In this document: positions 32,704 to 43,014 of the stretch, piece by piece
How the letters are laid out: every line of letters starts with the position of its first letter
How positions within the stretch are numbered: position 1 is the stretch's first letter
Source: Brachypterus glaber
Taxonomy: Eukaryota; Arthropoda; Insecta; Coleoptera; Kateretidae
DNA length: 64,000 bases
NCBI GenBank assembly: GCA_958510825.1
Contig: OY294044.1
Span: 47,518,626-47,582,625, forward strand
Direction of reading: 5' to 3'
Translations under genes and position numbers: made by a program
Notes under the pieces: model-generated
Told to the model about the DNA's origin: nothing
The model's input: only the letters and a program-made list of their open reading frames with translations
The model's database searches: none

Positions 32704-33526
32704 CACGGTAAAAATAAATGACATTAAATTACATAGTCCGTAAATGGTAATATGTTGCCATAGACCGGAAATTACATAATCCATAATGGTAATATTTTGC
32801 ATAGACCGGAACGCTAAAAATTACATAGTCCAGAATGGTTTGGACTTGAAATTTGAAAAAAAAAATATTTACTACTTACAAAAGGTTTGTTCCAAATTAC
32901 AAGTCTCTGTGTCAAAGCTTTTTTGAAATATCGTAGCGTAAAGTTCATTTGGTTTAATAAACCAAACGATTTGCACCCTTAATACGAGTATAAACTCCTT
33001 ACATCTTTCTTTAAAGATCTATTGGTAGATAAAGATCGTAATTTATAATGAACGTAAATTTTAGGCCATAAATAAAGCATTTAAACATCGTACATAAATA
33101 ATATTTACCTTTTTTATACTTTTAACACTTTAACCTAGCAGCATGCGTCGCTATCTCTCTAACAATAACAATATTAAACGGTCCGTCTCATGATGCGACG
33201 CCTTCTTGGTTATTTTCCAAAGCGCACGCGCGTCTTAAAATAACATAGCCCGACATTGTAAAATCATGTAAAAATATGTAAATCAATGTAAATATATTTT
33301 TTACATTATTTTACATTCTTTTACATTCTTTTACATTCTTTTACATTCTTTTACATTCTTTTACATTCTTTTACATTATTTTACATTATTTCACATTATT
33401 TTACATTATTTTACATTCTTTTGACTAAATTCTTGAATTATGCATAGTCCAGAATAGTAAATTTGCTATTCCGTACTATGTAAATTCATGTATTTTTACA
33501 TTATTTTACATGTAATTTTTACAGTG
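32704..33526. mobile_element. CACGGTAAAAAT-ended element inserted in element B
   Basis: The left end CACGGTAAAAATAAATGACA and right end ATTTTTACAGTG are imperfect inverted repeats. Reading across the insertion restores the element B phrase CTAAGCA-CAGAGGGGGTAAC, with CA on both sides as a likely target duplication. Inside are TTACATAGTCC repeats, a fragment of the 26369 MITE family (32838-32945) and the decamer array at 33290-33421. Confidence 0.65.
33290..33421. repeat. Decamer tandem array TTTTACATTC
   Basis: About 12 units of TTTTACATTC and close variants (TTTTACATTA) follow each other. The flanks contain further TTTACAT and ATGTAAA words in both directions, including the element's own ends. 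Confidence 0.85.
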
Positions 33527-33600
33527 CAGAGGGGGTAACTAAATTTTATTTAAATGAGATAACTAAACTAAAAGAGATATTCCCTAAAATCAGAGCCTGG
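33527..33600 (+). mobile_element. Element B fragment, continuation after the insertion
   Basis: It contains CAGAGGGGGTAAC and TAAACTAAAAGAGATATTC, matching the phrase AAACTGAAAGAGATATTTAC in the tandem relative at 32600-32640. Confidence 0.5.
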
Positions 33601-33603
33601 CTA

Positions 33604-33755
33604 AGGGGCTGTTTAAGAATGACGTCACCTATTTTTGACCAATTTTTGATCCCCCTCTCCCTTTCCTCACCTTTTGACACTTTTGCCTAGACCCCCCTAT
33701 AAAATAGAAAAAAAAATGACGTCACCTTTTGGCAGACCCCCCACTGTGCGTATTT
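33604..33755. repeat. GACGTCAC plus C-tract block
   Basis: AATGACGTCACC appears twice, each time next to a CCCCC tract (GATCCCCCTCTCCC and AGACCCCCC). This resembles the terminal block of the 3612-5054 transposon and may be an isolated end of a related element. Confidence 0.45.
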
Positions 33756-34029
33756 TTTTTACATGGATCCATAATAATATGCTTACTATTTTTTTTAAGA
33801 GTTTACGTTAAAAAAAAAACAGGATCTAATTTAGGTAATTAAATTTTCCATATACCTACCACAATTACTAGAAGCTAAAGATTTAAGAACTATACTATTA
33901 AACCATTTTATTAAAAAAAAAATACATGAAAATTATAAAAAGTTTAATATATTTTAATTTAAAACTTTTAAACCTAATAATAAATCAGCAAATAAAACAA
34001 AATCTTAGGTACAACTTAGGAGGGCTGAA

Positions 34030-34690
34030 ACCGTTAGGAAAAGAACCGTTATGAAAAAACCGTTACGAAAAAACCGTTACGAAAAAGTGTCCCAAAATAT
34101 ATGACGCTCGCATTGAGTTCTCGGCTGGGATCAATGAGTTCTCGGATGGGATCATTGTTAAATACGTTCTACTGTACAAGTAAAGCAAAACCGTGAGAAC
34201 ATTAATATGTGACGCTTACGATACCAACAAAGTTCTCGGCTGGGATCATTGAGTTCTCGGCTCTGATTATTGTTAAAAACGTTCTACTGTACAAGTAAAG
34301 CAAAACCGTGATAACATTAATATGTGACGCTTACGATATCAACAAAGTTCTCGGCTGGGATCATTGGGTTCTCGGCTGCGATCATTGTTAAAAACGTTCT
34401 ACTGTACAAGTAAAGCAAAACCGTGATACCATTAATATGTTTTAAGCCTACAGTTACGAGACATGGTTTTCTTTACTTGCATATTTCTTAATATCGTAAG
34501 CGTCACATAAATTTAAAGTTCTCGGATGGCATCGTCACATAATTTTGGGACACTTTTGCGTCACATAACAACAATGATCCTATCCGAGAATTCAATGATC
34601 CCAGCCAAGAACTTTGTTGATATCGTAAGCGTCAGATATTAATGTTATCACGGTTTTGCTTTACTTGTATAGCAGAACGTTTTTAGTTTT
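34030..34690. mobile_element. Minisatellite-bearing element, 115 bp units with an inverted counterpart
   Basis: Two direct units start at 34208 and 34323 (GTGACGCTTACGATA, GTTCTCGGCTGGGATCATTG, CGTTCTACTGTACAAGTAAA), with a third, partial unit before them. At 34490-34690 the same words return inverted (TATCGTAAGCGTCA, AATGATCCCAGCC, CGGTTTTGCTTTACTTG, AGAACGTTTTTA). The left side begins with four AACCGTTA(C/G)GAAAA phrases. The whole therefore forms a foldback with a tandem-repeat arm. Confidence 0.7.
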
Positions 34691-34888
34691 AAATGCACAG
34701 CACAGATTTTTAGGCAAATATTTGCTAAAAGTACACAAAAAGTTACATTTTACATAAGCATAAGCATAGGTGCATCGTTATTAAATGATATACATTTTTT
34801 TAATGTTTCTGCTGGTTTGTGTCGAAACGCGTTAAGGTGATTTAATAAAAAATTACCATTATTTTATCAAGATTTTGGCTGTTTATCC

Positions 34889-35070
34889 CTTATTAATAAT
34901 AAGTTATTATACAATGGGTCTTGAACATAGAAATATTACTTTTATAAATAAATGTTTATACAGGGTGATCAAAAACTCTCTTATTAATAATAAGTTATTA
35001 TACAATGGATCTTGAACATAGAAATATTACTGTTATAAATAAATGTTTATACAGGGTGATCAAAAACTGG
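34889..35070 (+). repeat. 91 bp tandem duplication including the first bases of a foldback element
   Basis: 34889-34979 repeats as 34980-35070 with two or three mismatches. Each unit is flank (TTATTAATAATAAGTTATTA and so on) plus CAGGGTGATCAAAAACT, the first 17 bases of the element at 35052. Confidence 0.85.
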
Positions 35071-35794
35071 CATGCCAAAATTTAAGACGTGATTCTGCAT
35101 CCAAAAATACCAAAAAAAAATTCCTTTAAAGTTTGGTCTGCAAATGAGCCCTAAGGGAGCTACGGCCCTTTAAAGTTGTAAGAAAAATAAGGTTTTTAAT
35201 TCATAACTCTGGTACCCTTTAAGCTAGAGCGACGAGCTTTTGCATGTATACCAGTATTAATAAGGTAAATAAGTTTATGTTAATTTATTTTTTTGAATTT
35301 ATCCAGAGGCGTCTCTAGACGGAAAAATTAATTAGGTTTAACAAATTTTTGCCCCAAACTTTTTATGTATTCCTTTTTTAGATTTTTTGTAAAAAATATG
35401 TATTCCTTGAGTAAAAATACATAAAAAATGTCATATAGTGTAACAGTGTAGGAGCAACCGTTTTCAAAGAAAAAAAAAATGCAATTAATAGGAAGTAACA
35501 TTTTGTGCCACCAAAAACGTTACTTTTTAAAAGGCTCTATTACTCCTTCAATATTAAATTTAGGTGTTTTGGTGAAAAATACTTTTTTGCTCAGTTTTAA
35601 ATGAAGAATCACCCTACAGCAATAAAATTTTATTGATGCTTGTTTTTATCCCCATTCAATATGTCCACTTCGAAGAGCCGTAGCTCTCTTAGGGCTCATT
35701 TCCGAACCAACCAACCTTTAAAAAACCTTTTTTTTATATTTTTGGATGTAGAATCACCTCTTAAATTTTGGCACGGAAGTTACCGATCACCCTG
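35052..35794 (+). mobile_element. TA-flanked foldback element, CAGGGTGATC ends
   Basis: The ends CAGGGTGATC and GATCACCCTG are flanked by TA. The arms of about 130 bases share CCAAAATTTAAGACGTGATT against AATCACCTCTTAAATTTTGG and GAGCCCTAAGGGAGCTACG(G) inverted. The interior phrase AAGCTAGAGCGACGAGCTTT is shared in the same orientation with the element at 56598-57281, so they are one family. No ORF. Confidence 0.85.
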
Positions 35795-35846
35795 TATATA
35801 ATAGCAAAATCCATATTCGTTTTAAATAATTTGGAATATCGTCTAA

Positions 35847-35925
35847 TCTCATCCTCTGCTATTTTCTCCACATCAGCGCCACTACAAACAGGGTACCATC
35901 GGCAAATTGAAAACTATTGGGCTAC
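35847..35925 (+). pseudogene. Decayed copy of the signal-peptide exon and its downstream intron edge
   Basis: TCTCATCCTCTGCTATTTTC, then TCAGCGCCACTACAAACAGG then GTACC, then AAATTGAAAACTATTGGGCT line up with 32481-32560 (CTCTCATCCTTTGCTGCACC, CACCGCCACTCTCAAACAAG then GTAAC, AAATTGAAAACTATTGAGCT). The match spans the exon end, the donor site and about 25 bases of intron, and fades upstream of the hydrophobic core. No ATG in the right place is kept. It is probably a duplicated exon that has decayed; an alternative first exon of a paralogue is less likely. Confidence 0.5.
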
Positions 35926-36089
35926 AATATCGGCGTTTATTTGGTCAAAGCTAAGCTTGTTCCTTTATCACACAAGAGATAAAATATACAATCTGTTTGT
36001 GAACTCATACCTATTTATAAATACGGACCTTAAAGGATGCCCCAGATTTAGGTTTATGTTTGATATTTTTGTTTAAAAACAAAAAAAAC

Positions 36090-36343
36090 ACGGTGTTCTA
36101 GAAGAACTTTGAAATGACATAACAACTTCCATTATTTTTTTCTTTTTGGATTTTTTTATTTGAGCTCTAATTAAAAAAATAAGACCAAAATTTTAAAAAT
36201 CGTTATAGCCGTTTTTGAAAAAAATGTGTGTTTTAGAAAATAGAAAATATAGAAATATATTGATATTTTTCAAAAACGGCTCTAACGATTTTTAATTAGA
36301 GCTCATATAATTCCGAAAAGGAAAAGGTCTTCTAGAACACCAT
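36090..36343. mobile_element. Palindromic MITE, CACGGTGTTCTAGAAGA ends
   Basis: CACGGTGTTCTAGAAGAAC is mirrored by GTCTTCTAGAACACCATG, with GAGCTCTAATTAAAAA, AAAATCGTTATAGCCGTTTT and complements further inside. The centre is near 36230. Confidence 0.8.
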
Positions 36344-36394
36344 GCAAAATTTATACCACTTTTGAAAGAAATGCAGTAATATTGAATTTCTTTA

Positions 36395-37175
36395 TTATAA
36401 TAAAAATACTGCTGCCAACAAAATAATACTTTTCCCTGTGGGTCTATGGTCATTAAAAAAATGTTTTTTAAGAAAACAAAAAAAAAATGAAAAAAAAAAT
36501 TGAACAAAAAAATCTTAAAAAAAATAATTTTTTAGTTTAAAAAAAAACGAAAAAAGAATGAACAAAATGCTTATGAAAAAAATTTTTTCAAAAAAATTTT
36601 TTTTGAAAAAAAAAGGCCCCCTCAATAAAAAAAAAACTAAACAAGAAAAAACCAAAACAAACTTCATGCAAGAAGAGCTGCAATTAGGCGCTTGTCTTCC
36701 CTTACCAAAAACAATCCAGCCTAAAACTTTGGATAAGCAACCTATGGTTTGTTTGGTTGTTTGTTGTTTGTTTAATCATTTAACGTCGTTTTTCGCTGCA
36801 ATGGCCTAATTGACGGGACCGCCATCTTTACGTGCCCTCCGAAGCACGGTCCTCAACAGAACTCGCATCCACCCTGAAATGTGTGTACAGTTTCACCTGC
36901 AACCCACATTACAGTTAGTCATCGTAGTTCCATGTACCGACTATTTACACCACTATACATCCATGCTCTATGTGGGGCTCGAACCCACAATCTCAGTGTT
37001 CGCAGCCGGACGTACTACCAACTGCGCCACCGAGATCGGCAACCTATGGTTTAAATTTGAAGTCGTTCGCTATCGTGGCAACAATTTTTCCGGACATATA
37101 GACAGACAGAAAGAACGACAGACAGATTTTTTTTACGAAATCAACTTTTTTCGATATTAAACGTTAAGACTTTCC
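36395..37175 (-). repeat. Dispersed GTCTGTCTG repeat family C, copy 2 (inverted, interrupted by a SINE)
   Basis: On the minus strand the order is GAAAGTCTTAACG, TCTGTCTGTCG, TGTCCGGAAAAATTGTTGCC, ACGATAGCGAACGACTTCAA, ACCATAGG, then the SINE, then the remaining part with GAAAGTATTATTTTGTTGGC. This matches 13978-14480, which lacks the SINE. Confidence 0.6.
36751..37038 (-). mobile_element. tRNA-derived SINE A, copy 1, with a 14 bp target duplication
   Basis: Reading on the minus strand, the head GATCTCGGTGGCGCAGTTGG has an A-box-like TGGCGCAGTTGG, followed by a B-box GGGTTCGAGCCC. The body contains GTAAATAGTCGG, ATGTGGGTTGCAGGTGAAAC and GATGGCGGTCCCGTCAATTA, and the tail is AAAC-rich. GCAACCTATGGTTT flanks it at 36737-36750 and 37039-37052. 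The family C copy at 14100-14220 shows the uninterrupted sequence. Confidence 0.9.
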
Positions 37176-37468
37176 TCGGGAAAAGCAATATTACAGGCTT
37201 TTTTAGTTATAAGTTTACACCGAGTGCTATCAGCAGTCATCGGCGAATTTCCAGTGCTCGCATAGGCGCCGCGTCGATTCTATCGTTGACGCGAGGTTTT
37301 AAATATTTAAATTTTTATTTTCTTCGAAAAACACCGATATATTTACATATTTATAGTTAATATGTATATTTAATATGTTGTGTGTAACAAATTAGTCGTC
37401 AAATGTTTCGACTTAGTGACCTTTATAAAAATTTCCCTCATAATTCGGCAAAATTATTCCGTAAGCCT
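37176..37468. other. Unassigned DNA
   Basis: It includes a CG-richer patch at 37205-37300 (ATCGGCGAATTTCC, GGCGCCGCGTCGATTC) without a recognisable gene. Confidence 0.4.
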
Positions 37469-37861
37469 ATGTTTCTGTGTTTATTTTCAACGTTGATGAG
37501 TCATAACTGAATTTATTCCGATTAATGGCTATCAGATAAAAACTTTATCTAACTACAAACACTAAAAAGAAGTGTATTTTTTTAAGCTAGTCACGCGTGA
37601 CACGTGATCACGTTACTACTGTGCGCTCTCTCACTCTAATATTATGAGTGATCGCGGATCTTTGGTATTATTGCCATGCATCTTATGCTTAAAATAAATT
37701 TTAAATTTTATTTAAATAAAATTAAACGAATACTAGACTTTTTATTAAGTAAATAATAATAATTATGGGATAAAACCACAGATTATGACTTGTGGTTTCA
37801 ACCCATACTTTGAACAAGTTAGCTCACGTTTTGTTTAACTTTATTTATTCTAAAACAGCAT

Positions 37862-38263
37862 GACTTAAATTGCAAGAAGGGTAAGTTTTTAAAATTCCTC
37901 AACTTTAAAGTTCGCGGCTCTTACCCCCCTCAGGGCATTGACGAGGAGGTTTTGCGAGTCAGGTTCTTAGTCCAATCGCTTGAAAATCGAAGAATACTAT
38001 CAACTATCTCTATTTTTTACAGAATAATTCACAATCTTATTGATTGTAATTTATTGCTAGGAAAAATTGATTTTTTAGTTCCCCGACTGAATGCTAGGCA
38101 AACTGATTCTTTTTCGCTGCCAATCCCAAGAACAAATTTATTATTGAAGTCTCCAATTTATGTCATGTGTGATAATGTTAATACTTATAGTATAAATTGT
38201 GATATATTTTTTGAAAAACTCAGTTCCGTTTTAAAAAAATCAAGCGTAAATTTAGGTAAATAA
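37862..38263 (+). pseudogene. Non-LTR retrotransposon ORF2 C-terminus, copy 1
   Basis: The frame reads KKGKFLKFLNFKVRGSYPPQ, then GIDEEVLRVRFLVQSLENRR and onward to a stop at 38263. It aligns with the end of the minus-strand RT at 46265-47020 (KKFLKCLYFKVFGIYPARG and so on, then CDIHFDSVSRI), so both are one family of Jockey/CR1 type. It is 5'-truncated near 37860 and lacks all RT catalytic motifs. The 3' UTR has GTTGGGCAATAAAGA before an (ATT)n tail at 38409-38440, exactly as in the other copy. Confidence 0.85.
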
Positions 38264-38408
38264 GATTTAGCTTAATTTCTATTTTTAATTTTTAAAATTT
38301 AATTTTTTATATTTAAATTTATTTTTGTTACTTAATATTTTCATTTATATTTGTTATTATGAAATGAAATTGTCCTGTTATTGGATTATTCTGTTGGGCA
38401 ATAAAGAC

Positions 38409-38441
<33 letters not shown>

Positions 38442-39122
38442 AACCACCAATTATTGGCACTTTAAGAAATTTTCCACATATATTTCATTATAACTTATTA
38501 AATATTTCATGTTATCAAGAATAAAATATTTTACATAATTTAGTAGTTATTCTATTTTATATATTATATAAAATTTAAACTGAGATCTTAATAATATTAA
38601 AGATTTTTTAAAATTAATTACAAGAATACACAATTTCGTATTATTGGCACCTTTTTGCTAATGATAGGCATTCAAATTTTCCTGTTATTGGGACCTAATT
38701 TTTGCTTTAAAGCAACAATTTTTCCGGACATGTTTCTGTGTTTATTTTCAACGTTGATGAGTCATAACTGAATTTATTCCGATTAATGGCTATCAGATAA
38801 AAACTTTATCTAACTACAAACACTAAAAAGAAGTGTATTTTTTTAAGCTAGTCACGCGTGACACGTGATCACGTTACTACTGTGCGCTCTCTCACTCTAA
38901 TATTATGAGTGATCGCGGATCTTTGGTATTATTGCCATGCATCTTATGCTTAAAATAAATTTTAAATTTTATTTAAATAAAATTAAACGAATACTAGACT
39001 TTTTATTAAGTAAATAATAATAATTATGGGATAAAACCACAGATTATGACTTGTGGTTTCAACCCATACTTTGAACAAGTTAGCTCACGTTTTGTTTAAC
39101 TTTATTTATTCTAAAACAGCAT

Positions 39123-39524
39123 GACTTAAATTGCAAGAAGGGTAAGTTTTTAAAATTCCTCAACTTTAAAGTTCGCGGCTCTTACCCCCCTCAGGGCATT
39201 GACGAGGAGGTTTTGCGAGTCAGGTTCTTAGTCCAATCGCTTGAAAATCGAAGAATACTATCAACTATCTCTATTTTTTACAGAATAATTCACAATCTTA
39301 TTGATTGTAATTTATTGCTAGGAAAAATTGATTTTTTAGTTCCCCGACTGAATGCTAGGCAAACTGATTCTTTTTCGCTGCCAATCCCAAGAACAAATTT
39401 ATTATTGAAGTCTCCAATTTATGTCATGTGTGATAATGTTAATACTTATAGTATAAATTGTGATATATTTTTTGAAAAACTCAGTTCCGTTTTAAAAAAA
39501 TCAAGCGTAAATTTAGGTAAATAA
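39123..39524 (+). pseudogene. Non-LTR retrotransposon ORF2 C-terminus, copy 2 (duplicate)
   Basis: This is the same fragment as 37862-38263, placed 1261 bases later by the direct duplication, with the same (ATT)n tail (39670-39701). It arose by duplication, not by a second retrotransposition. Confidence 0.85.
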
Positions 39525-39669
39525 GATTTAGCTTAATTTCTATTTTTAATTTTTAAAATTTAATTTTTTATATTTAAATTTATTTTTGTTACTTAATATT
39601 TTCATTTATATTTGTTATTATGAAATGAAATTGTCCTGTTATTGGATTATTCTGTTGGGCAATAAAGAC

Positions 39670-39700
<31 letters not shown>

Positions 39701-39702
<2 letters not shown>

Positions 39703-42429
39703 AACCACCAATTATTGGCACTTTAAGAAATTTTCCACATATATTTCATTATAACTTATTAAATATTTCATGTTATCAAGAATAAAATATTTTACATAAT
39801 TTAGTAGTTATTCTATTTTATATATTATATAAAATTTAAACTGAGATCTTAATAATATTAAAGATTTTTTAAAATTAATTACAAGAATACACAATTTCGT
39901 ATTATTGGCACCTTTTTGCTAATGATAGGCATTCAAATTTTCCTGTTATTGGGACCTAATTTTTGCTTTAAAGCGACGTAAAAAATACTGAGTATCTACT
40001 TTTTGTTAAATAATAAACAATTTAGTATCAAAATAAAATATTTAAATTGGAATCAAATTTATTTTAGAACTACAAAATTCTAAATATCTTTATATTATTA
40101 AAATATTAGTTACCTAAGACTAATTTGTATCTATAAAATAATACCTAGTTACCTAGGTACACTTATCTAAAAGAATTATTATGCTTTTAGACATACAATA
40201 AACCTGTGCCAATAATAGGAGTTTAATATAATTCGGACACCTATTATGGGCACCGTTATAAAAAATTTAATTCTAAAGAAAAAAATAATTTATAGACAAA
40301 ATTAAGTGTAAAATGTATATACGTAAATATGTATTGAGGGAGAACTGTAAGTTTTTCATTAAAGGCTGTTTAGAACGCATTTATTTGAAATAGGTTTTTA
40401 GCTAAAACTGTATCTTTTGTACAGGGTGGCCCAAAAAACACCGGACACTTTTTGAACCATTATAACTTTTTTGCCGTTTGAGCGATATTTACTTACTTTG
40501 AAATAAATAGGCTCAAAACATGTAAGATTCGGTGTATAATTTTATTTATTTAAATTAATATTATATATTTTAGTAAGAAAGCTTTTTCTGAAGGGGATAT
40601 TTTAGACCCATGGGGATTAGAGCAAAATATAAAAAATGATAACTTTTCGTCTGTATTATGTTAAATGGTCTATCTTCAACAGTTTTGGGTGTTTACCTTT
40701 TAATTTAAAATTGTAATTTATTTTTTATAATTATTTTTCCGAAAGGCTACAGATAGCGTTAAATGAATTTTTTAGCTTGAAAAAAATTATTAAGTAGGCG
40801 GTTATCTAAAAGTAATTTTGACATGTCTCAAAAAATAGTATGTCAAATTAAAACTATTGAAAATCACCGATCAAAAAACTAAGAAAAACGTATTTAAAGA
40901 AGATGAACAATAAAGAATGAATATATTTAAAAACATAATTGTGTAGAAAAATAAGAAATAAGTCTAGTTTTTGTCAAAACGAAAAAAAGTGCTTAACTTA
41001 AAATAAAGGATGATGGGAATTTTTGTAAACCAATATGGAATTATTACTACAAGATCCTGTACCATAATGTGCTTTTATATTATTGTTAAAAAATAAGACA
41101 GTGTTTAATATAATTTAATTTATTTGTAATAAAAACATATTTCTTCTTTAAATTCTTTCTTCGTTTAGCAAATACTTAAATCTTGTTTTATTTCAGCGAT
41201 TTATTATTTCTCATGTTAATGTAGTAAAATTTTCGAATTTCCATACGCGATTTATATTTTTTTTGTAATTTAATACCCATTTTTCTTAAAATATACATCT
41301 AGAATTCAGCTTTTACATTTTTCTCCTTGATTTTTAAAGTTATTCGACATTTTTTCAGTATTTTGCTCATTTTAAATACTTTTTAAATTAAGAGATTATT
41401 TTTTGATAGATGTCAGATAAATAACAAACCTACTGAATTGTTTTTTTGCGTTTAAAAATCAATTTACTGCAATATGTAACCTTTTGAAAAAATATGAATA
41501 TAAATAAACTACAATTTTAAATTAAAATTTAAACATACTCTAAACATCTATTGAAGAAAGATCACTGAAGATAGTTAGGTCAGAGAGTTTTATATTATAC
41601 ATTTTGCTCTAATCCCCAGCGCTTTAAAACAACCCCTTCGGAAAAAGCTTTATTACTGAACAATATGATAATACTTTAAATAAATAAAATTATCTTCCAA
41701 ATCTTACATGTTTTTAGTATATTTATTTCAAATTTGGTATAAATCGGTCAAAAGGCAAAAAAGTTATAACGGTTTAAAAAGTGTCCGGTTTTTTTTGGGC
41801 CACCCTGTATAATAGCCCACCCGCTTTAAAATACGGTTTTGGTTTTGTATTATATCAGATGTGGAAATACGTATGTAAATTTAACCGTACAAGTAATAAA
41901 TCTATTCAATTTTATTTTATTTATTCCATTAATTTATCATTTTAACTGGTTGGCAATAATTGGAATAGGATTTTTACTAAATAGGCTAATTAATTATTGG
42001 CACATGTGTATTAGAATTTAGTTTAATTTTATATACCAATTGTTGGCACCGTCGAAATTAAATAAAAAGGTAAAGAAAAATAAAGTTTTTAAGGCTAATT
42101 AATAAGTAGAATGCATATACTTACTAAAAATATCGAGAAAAAATAGTAAGTCCATCAATAAACGTCTTTTACTAACCTTCTATTTAAAGTACTTCCTTAG
42201 CACAAACCTTAAAAATTCACACTTACGTAGTTCACACGAAACTAGTAAGACTCTACTCCCCGGGGAGGGAAAAATATGTTTTTCGCATTTGAAGTATAAT
42301 ATTTAGCAATATTGCCACTTCATAAAAAAAATAGTTAGATTAAGGTACCAATGGAGATTTTTTTTATATAAACGAAAATATCACTCCAGTGCCAATAATT
42401 AGCGGAGTGCCAACGATTGGGGGTTTTAC
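39701..42429. mobile_element. DNA element with repeated ATTATTGGCAC motifs and a nested foldback
   Basis: The left end AAAACCACCAATTATTGGCA begins right at the (ATT)n tail; the right end, read as its complement, is AAAACCCCCAATCGTTGGCA, a 22-base TIR with three mismatches. The motif ATTATTGGCACC or close variants recurs at about 39710, 39899, 39945, 40206 (inverted), 40241, 41991, 42037, 42389 (inverted) and 42406 (inverted). Multiple subterminal motif copies are a usual arrangement for transposase binding sites. The foldback at 40422-41807 interrupts it. No ORF is left. The first 270 bases are also present in the duplicate at 38440-38713. Confidence 0.6.
40422..41807. mobile_element. TA-flanked long-arm foldback, CAGGGTGGCCCAAAAAA ends
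   Basis: CAGGGTGGCCCAAAAAACAC then CGGACACTTTTTGAACC is mirrored by GGTTTAAAAAGTGTCCGG then TTTTTTTTGGGCCACCCTG, with TA on both sides. Arm matches continue for about 300 bases (TTGAAATAAATA, AACATGTAAGATT, GGGGATTAGAGCAAAAT). Nested in 39701-42429. No ORF. Confidence 0.85.
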
Positions 42430-43014
42430 CCTATTTCAATTAAAACATATTTAATTTTATTTAATATCAGGTTTTTATATTATACATTTCAGCATTCAGC
42501 ATTTTTATTTTTATGTCCAATCAAAAACCATTTTCTTCTAAATTACAAGAAAATCTTATTGTAATATGCAGTTAAATTTTTGATAAAACTTCTCATCTTA
42601 CATTTTTCCAAGATTATTCCGTACCTATATGAACGATTAAATAAAAATAAATTTAATTATATAAAATTTACTACATATTGAGAAACTGTTGAAAAATTAT
42701 TATTTTTTCAATATTTAGTAAATAATGAATAGTGTTTTTTAATGAGGAAGTAATCATATGATTATTTTCAATTAACTTTTATTTATTCTAAAATGTTCCG
42801 ATTTAAATTTGAAAAACTATTTTAATTAAAAGATAAAATATATCATCTTTTTAATAGAAAAACATGATTTTATTTGAAGCAGTTTTATTTTTATGTCCAA
42901 TCCAACATCAGTTTTATTCCAAATTACAAGAATTGTAATTTGTGGTAAAACCCGATTTAAATTTTGATAAAACTTCTCATCTTACATTTTTCCGTACATG
43001 AACGATTAATAGTT
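42430..43014. repeat. Diverged direct repeat, about 130 bp twice
   Basis: TTTTATTTTTATGTCCAATC, CTAAATTACAAGAA / CCAAATTACAAGAA, TTTTGATAAAACTTCTCATC and TTACATTTTTCC occur at about 42507-42612 and again at 42887-42991. No gene is seen. Confidence 0.65.

Larger units (their letters stand above)
37469..39974 (+). repeat. Direct tandem duplication, period 1261 bp
   Basis: 37469-38713 and 38730-39974 are identical as far as I could check, including two copies of the same retrotransposon fragment. The 16 bases between them, with their edges, form GCAACAATTTTTCCGGACAT (38712-38731), which also occurs at 37078-37097, some 370 bases before the first unit. That shared string suggests a repair or template-switch junction, or an assembly join. 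Confidence 0.9.

Noticed and set aside
33290..33421. CRISPR-like array
   Set aside because: Direct decamers without spacers, in a eukaryotic transposon; it is a minisatellite.
34800..34860. GTGTCGAAACGCGTTAAG as a further hammerhead-like motif
   Set aside because: There is GAAAC but no stem II and no CUGAUGA-like box in front of it.
36960..37038. Possible minus-strand tRNA gene
   Set aside because: Head of SINE A, shown by the shared body with 53607-53898 and the flanking target duplication.
37766..37800. GGGATAAAACCACAGATT as a possible outer end of the 39701-42429 element
   Set aside because: It resembles the right end only in a few bases, and the better TIR match begins directly after the (ATT)n tail.
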